From Clostridia bacterium (GTDB lineage Bacteria > Bacillota > Clostridia > Oscillospirales > Acutalibacteraceae), in assembly GCA_017559885.1 (NCBI GenBank), contig JAFYQN010000153.1, positions 1 through 8,084 on the forward strand: a DNA stretch of 8,084 nucleotides, in the 5' to 3' direction. How positions within the stretch are numbered: the stretch's first letter is position 1; the number at the start of each line of letters is the position of its first letter. The position numbers and the translations under genes are program-made. Positions 5,925-8,084 of this stretch are shown one piece after another. Under the pieces are notes generated by a model that saw nothing but the letters and a program-made list of their open reading frames with translations, made no database searches and was not told where the DNA came from.

Positions 5925-6788
5925 TTAAATATTGTTATATATTTCTACAAGTTTTTTTGCGCTATCGGCAAGGTTTTTAATACCGTCAAAAATGTTTTCG
6001 GTATTATACGCGTCAAGATATTTATCGGCTTCTAATGTGAAATAACCATTATAGCCGATTACTTTAAGCGCCTTTATAATGGGCGCAAAATCTATATCCA
6101 TACTAAATGGTATCTGGTGTGAGTCGTGCCATTTGTCATTGTCGTGAATATGAAGCGCCTGTAGACGATAATCGAGTGACTTTATCATTTCGACCGCCGT
6201 TGTGTCAGAACCGCGCATTTCGGCGTGACCAATATCAAGACAGGCGACCATAAAATCGTCGTTTAGCGCATCAATATGTTCGCAGAAACTTTTTGGCGTG
6301 GCGCATGCCGCAAAACTTGATTGGTCGAGAGTTTTATCCCAACACCACATATTTTCGGTGGCTATTTTAACGTTGTGCTGTTTTGCAAACGGCAAAAGTT
6401 CTTGGTACATTTCAGCATTTTCGTCTGCCGATTTATAATTGTCGGGGTGTATTACGCAAATCTTACCGCCGGCTTCGGCTGTGCACTCTATAGCGCGCTT
6501 TAAATAATCACGAATTTCTTTACAATATACGGGGAACGGCGCGTGCGATTGATTACAATGAATACCGTTATCAAGACCGATTTGTTTTAAGCGTCGCGCA
6601 AAAGCGAGATAATTATTGCTTGATAGGGGGTGATTGTTTTCTAAAAGAGAGTTTGTGCCCCAATCGTACTTGCACATACTGAACATAGAAAAATCCCACG
6701 CGTCAAAACCGGCTTTTGCTACGTATTCGACAACCTTTTCTTCGCATATAATTTTAGATGCCGAACCTATTTCGGTAGAAATTTTCAA
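5925..6788 (-). CDS. Sugar phosphate isomerase/epimerase-like TIM-barrel protein (TTG start)
   Basis: A protein of 287 residues from TTG 6788, in the xylose-isomerase-like / AP endonuclease 2 superfamily, which comprises metal-dependent isomerases and epimerases; the substrate is unknown. Expected metal-ligand positions are visible: Glu145 (ATENMW), Asp185 and His188 (CLDIGHAEM), His213/His215 with Asp216 (LHIHDND), and Glu253 (YFTLEAD). The frame stays open upstream to an ATG at 6842, but that would include the promoter (6811-6839) and would add 18 residues before the family-like start KISTEIGSA. TTG 6788 has AAGGCGG (6797-6803) with an 8-base spacer, so it is preferred. The gene is the first of an operon with L-serine dehydratase, 11 bp apart; what links the two reactions is not evident. 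No signal peptide is seen. Confidence 0.85.
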   Translation of the reverse strand: MKISTEIGSASKIICEEKVVEYVAKAGFDAWDFSMFSMCKYDWGTNSLLENNHPLSSNNYLAFARRLKQIGLDNGIHCNQSHAPFPVYCKEIRDYLKRAIECTAEAGGKICVIHPDNYKSADENAEMYQELLPFAKQHNVKIATENMWCWDKTLDQSSFAACATPKSFCEHIDALNDDFMVACLDIGHAEMRGSDTTAVEMIKSLDYRLQALHIHDNDKWHDSHQIPFSMDIDFAPIIKALKVIGYNGYFTLEADKYLDAYNTENIFDGIKNLADSAKKLVEIYNNI

Positions 6789-6796
6789 AAACAACA

Positions 6797-6803
6797 CCGC
6801 CTT
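6797..6803 (-). promoter_or_regulatory. Shine-Dalgarno site that decides the TTG start
   Basis: AAGGCGG on the - strand, 8 bases upstream of TTG 6788. The same decamer AAAGGCGGTG, with the same 8-base spacing, precedes the divergent radical SAM gene (6893-6902). No comparable site fits the upstream ATG at 6842. Confidence 0.7.
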
Positions 6804-6810
6804 TTTACAT

Positions 6811-6839
6811 ATTGTATCACAATAAATTTCAATAAACAA
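6811..6839 (-). promoter_or_regulatory. SigA-type promoter of the isomerase-serine dehydratase operon
   Basis: On the - strand, TTGTTT (6839-6834) is separated by 17 bp from TACAAT (6816-6811), preceded by TGA (extended -10). The start is expected near 6804-6805, giving a leader of about 16-17 bases to TTG 6788. The 11-mer TGTGATACAAT over the -10 is identical to that of the SGNH operon promoter (2527-2537). ATTGT-ATC-ACAAT (6811-6823) is a small inverted repeat over the -10. Confidence 0.75.
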
Positions 6840-6855
6840 CAATATATTTGTTGTT
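6835..6855. promoter_or_regulatory. 21-bp palindrome between divergent promoters, candidate operator
   Basis: AACAACAA (6835-6842) and TTGTTGTT (6848-6855) are perfect inverted arms around TATAT. The left arm covers most of the - strand -35 (6834-6839) and the right arm overlaps the first bases of the + strand -35 (6854-6859), so a dimeric repressor bound here would affect both. Part of the symmetry may simply come from two TTG-containing -35 boxes in opposite orientation. Confidence 0.45.
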
Positions 6856-6882
6856 GTGTAAAAACTTTTAATATAGTATAAT
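6854..6882 (+). promoter_or_regulatory. SigA-type promoter of the radical SAM gene
   Basis: TTGTGT (6854-6859) is separated by 17 bp from a perfect TATAAT (6877-6882). The start is expected near 6888-6889, giving a leader of about 20 bases. Unlike the other three promoters in the window, this one has no TGN just before the -10. Confidence 0.7.
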
Positions 6883-6908
6883 ACAAAAAACGAAAGGCGG
6901 TGGCAAAA

Positions 6909-8084
6909 ATGAAACTTGTAATCGGTTGTCTTAATTCAAAGTATATTCACGCGTCTTTATCTCCTTGGTGTCTTTTGGCAGGAGCAAACGAGTTTTGCAA
7001 AAGCGAGTTTTGCGCCACCGTTTGCGAAAGCACCATAAATGCCGACCTTGATGAATTTGCGGCAAACATACCCGATGCCGACGTCTACGCCTTTTCGTGT
7101 TATATATGGAATATCGAACAAACCCTGTATGTTTGCAAAGTTTTAAAAGAAAGAACCACTGCCCAAATAATTTTAGGTGGTCCCGAGGTTGCCTATCGCG
7201 CGCAAGACGTTTTGCAAAAATATGATTTTGTAGATTTTGTGCTATCGGGCGAGGGAGAATTCAATACACCAAAACTTATTGACGCTCTAAATTTTAAAAG
7301 CGACTTTGCAAATGTTGACGGGCTTACCTACCGCGAGGGTAAAGAGATACTATCAACACCTGAAAATCAATACGATGTTACACCGCCAAACCCATACACA
7401 CAAGAATTTTTAGACAATCTTAAAGGTCGAATTTGTTATATCGAAACCTCTCGCGGTTGCCCATACCGTTGCGCGTTTTGTCTTTCGGGCAGATGTGGGG
7501 GACTACGATATTTTGATATGGATACAGTTAAGCAAAATATTTTACTACTTGCAAATTCAGGCACAAAAACCGTTAAGTTTGTTGACCGCACCTTTAATGC
7601 AAACTACCGCCGAGCAAATGAGATATTGCTTTTCATCAAAGAAAATTACGGTACAAAAATACCGAGCGGTGTTTGTTTTCATTTTGAGATTGCAGGCGAT
7701 ATTTTGCATGAGGAAACGCTCGCCATTTTAAAAGAAATGCCACATAGCGCCGTTCAGCTTGAAATTGGTATGCAGTCTTTTAACGAGCAAACGCTAAAGA
7801 CAATCAACCGCAAAACCGATACCCAAAAACTTATAAAAAACATAAAAACGCTTTTAAGTTTTCAAAACATGCACATTCACATCGACCTTATAGCAGGACT
7901 TACGGGCGAGGATTTGCAAAGTTTTAAAAACAGTTTTAACATAGGATATAATCTAAAAGCGCACATGTTGCAAATGGGATTTTTAAAATTGCTTTATGGC
8001 TCAGATATGCGTGAGCATACCGACAAATACCCCTGCGATTTTAGCGACACCCCACCTTATGAGGTAACAAGCACTCCGTGGCTT
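6909..8084 (+). CDS. B12-binding-domain radical SAM protein (3' end outside window)
   Basis: Open from ATG 6909 to the window end, 392 codons; the C-terminus is missing. The N-terminal part (about 1-140) resembles a cobalamin-binding Rossmann domain (MKLVIGCLNSKYIH, then ILGGPEVAY and LSGEGEF), as in the family that often ends in a DUF4080 domain; that end is not visible here. The canonical DxHxxG cobalamin motif is not apparent, so B12 binding is uncertain. The radical SAM core follows, with ETSRGCPYRCAFC carrying the CxxxCxxC cluster ligands Cys184, Cys188 and Cys191, then the barrel (KFVDRTFN, HFEIAGD, QLEIGMQSFNEQTL, HIDLIAGLTGED). It is expected to use a [4Fe-4S] cluster to cleave S-adenosylmethionine; the substrate is unknown. 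SD AAGGCGG (6894-6900) lies 8 bases before the ATG. It is divergent from the isomerase operon. Confidence 0.9.
   Translation, partial: MKLVIGCLNSKYIHASLSPWCLLAGANEFCKSEFCATVCESTINADLDEFAANIPDADVYAFSCYIWNIEQTLYVCKVLKERTTAQIILGGPEVAYRAQDVLQKYDFVDFVLSGEGEFNTPKLIDALNFKSDFANVDGLTYREGKEILSTPENQYDVTPPNPYTQEFLDNLKGRICYIETSRGCPYRCAFCLSGRCGGLRYFDMDTVKQNILLLANSGTKTVKFVDRTFNANYRRANEILLFIKENYGTKIPSGVCFHFEIAGDILHEETLAILKEMPHSAVQLEIGMQSFNEQTLKTINRKTDTQKLIKNIKTLLSFQNMHIHIDLIAGLTGEDLQSFKNSFNIGYNLKAHMLQMGFLKLLYGSDMREHTDKYPCDFSDTPPYEVTSTPWL

Noticed and set aside
7495..7731. 78-codon + strand open frame inside the radical SAM gene
   Set aside because: It is an out-of-frame shadow of the radical SAM barrel, whose own frame is open throughout.
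1..8084. tRNA, rRNA, CRISPR array, riboswitch
   Set aside because: Intergenic spaces are short (about 120 bp at most) and fully accounted for by promoters, SD sites, terminators and the two repeats; the leaders of about 16-20 bases are too short for riboswitches. No regularly spaced repeats were seen.

Overview
The window looks like an ordinary chromosomal segment of a low-to-moderate-GC Gram-positive bacterium, most likely an uncultured anaerobic member of the Clostridia. This is inferred from four vegetative SigA-type promoters (17-bp spacers, mostly extended -10 boxes), purine-rich Shine-Dalgarno sites, an oxygen-sensitive single-chain iron-sulfur L-serine dehydratase, a B12-binding-type radical SAM protein, and short intergenic repeats of a kind I associate with Clostridia. 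No tRNA, rRNA, CRISPR array, insertion sequence or phage gene was seen.

Layout. (1) 1-159 (+) is the C-terminal end of a membrane-anchored protein, followed by a short direct repeat and a bidirectional terminator (217-246). (2) 251-2454 (-) is an rRNA-methylation operon: rsmE (16S m3U methyltransferase) is transcribed first, then an RsmF-type m5C methyltransferase, with a palindromic intergenic repeat between them. (3) 2455-2560 is a divergent promoter region with two back-to-back promoters whose -35 boxes are 2 bp apart. (4) 2561-4669 (+) is a two-gene operon of tandem paralogous cytoplasmic SGNH/GDSL hydrolases (about 58% identical by hand count). It ends at a terminator (4676-4702) shared with the converging genes. 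(5) 4708-6788 (-) is a two-gene operon: a xylose-isomerase-like TIM-barrel protein, then L-serine dehydratase 11 bp downstream. (6) 6789-6908 is a second divergent promoter region, with a 21-bp perfect-arm palindrome lying between and partly over both -35 boxes. (7) 6909 to the window end (+) is a B12-binding-type radical SAM protein, cut by the window edge.

The genes form independent short transcription units: ribosome modification, ester hydrolysis of unknown substrate, serine catabolism with a sugar isomerase-like partner, and an uncharacterised radical SAM enzyme. I find no convincing undescribed multi-gene system. The points most worth a second look are the tandem SGNH pair (catalytic Asp-to-Glu change in the second copy and a possible gene-conversion patch), the serine dehydratase that ends just short of the expected C-terminal cysteine ligand, a mis-startable isomerase gene whose real start is probably TTG, and the palindrome at the second divergent promoter.
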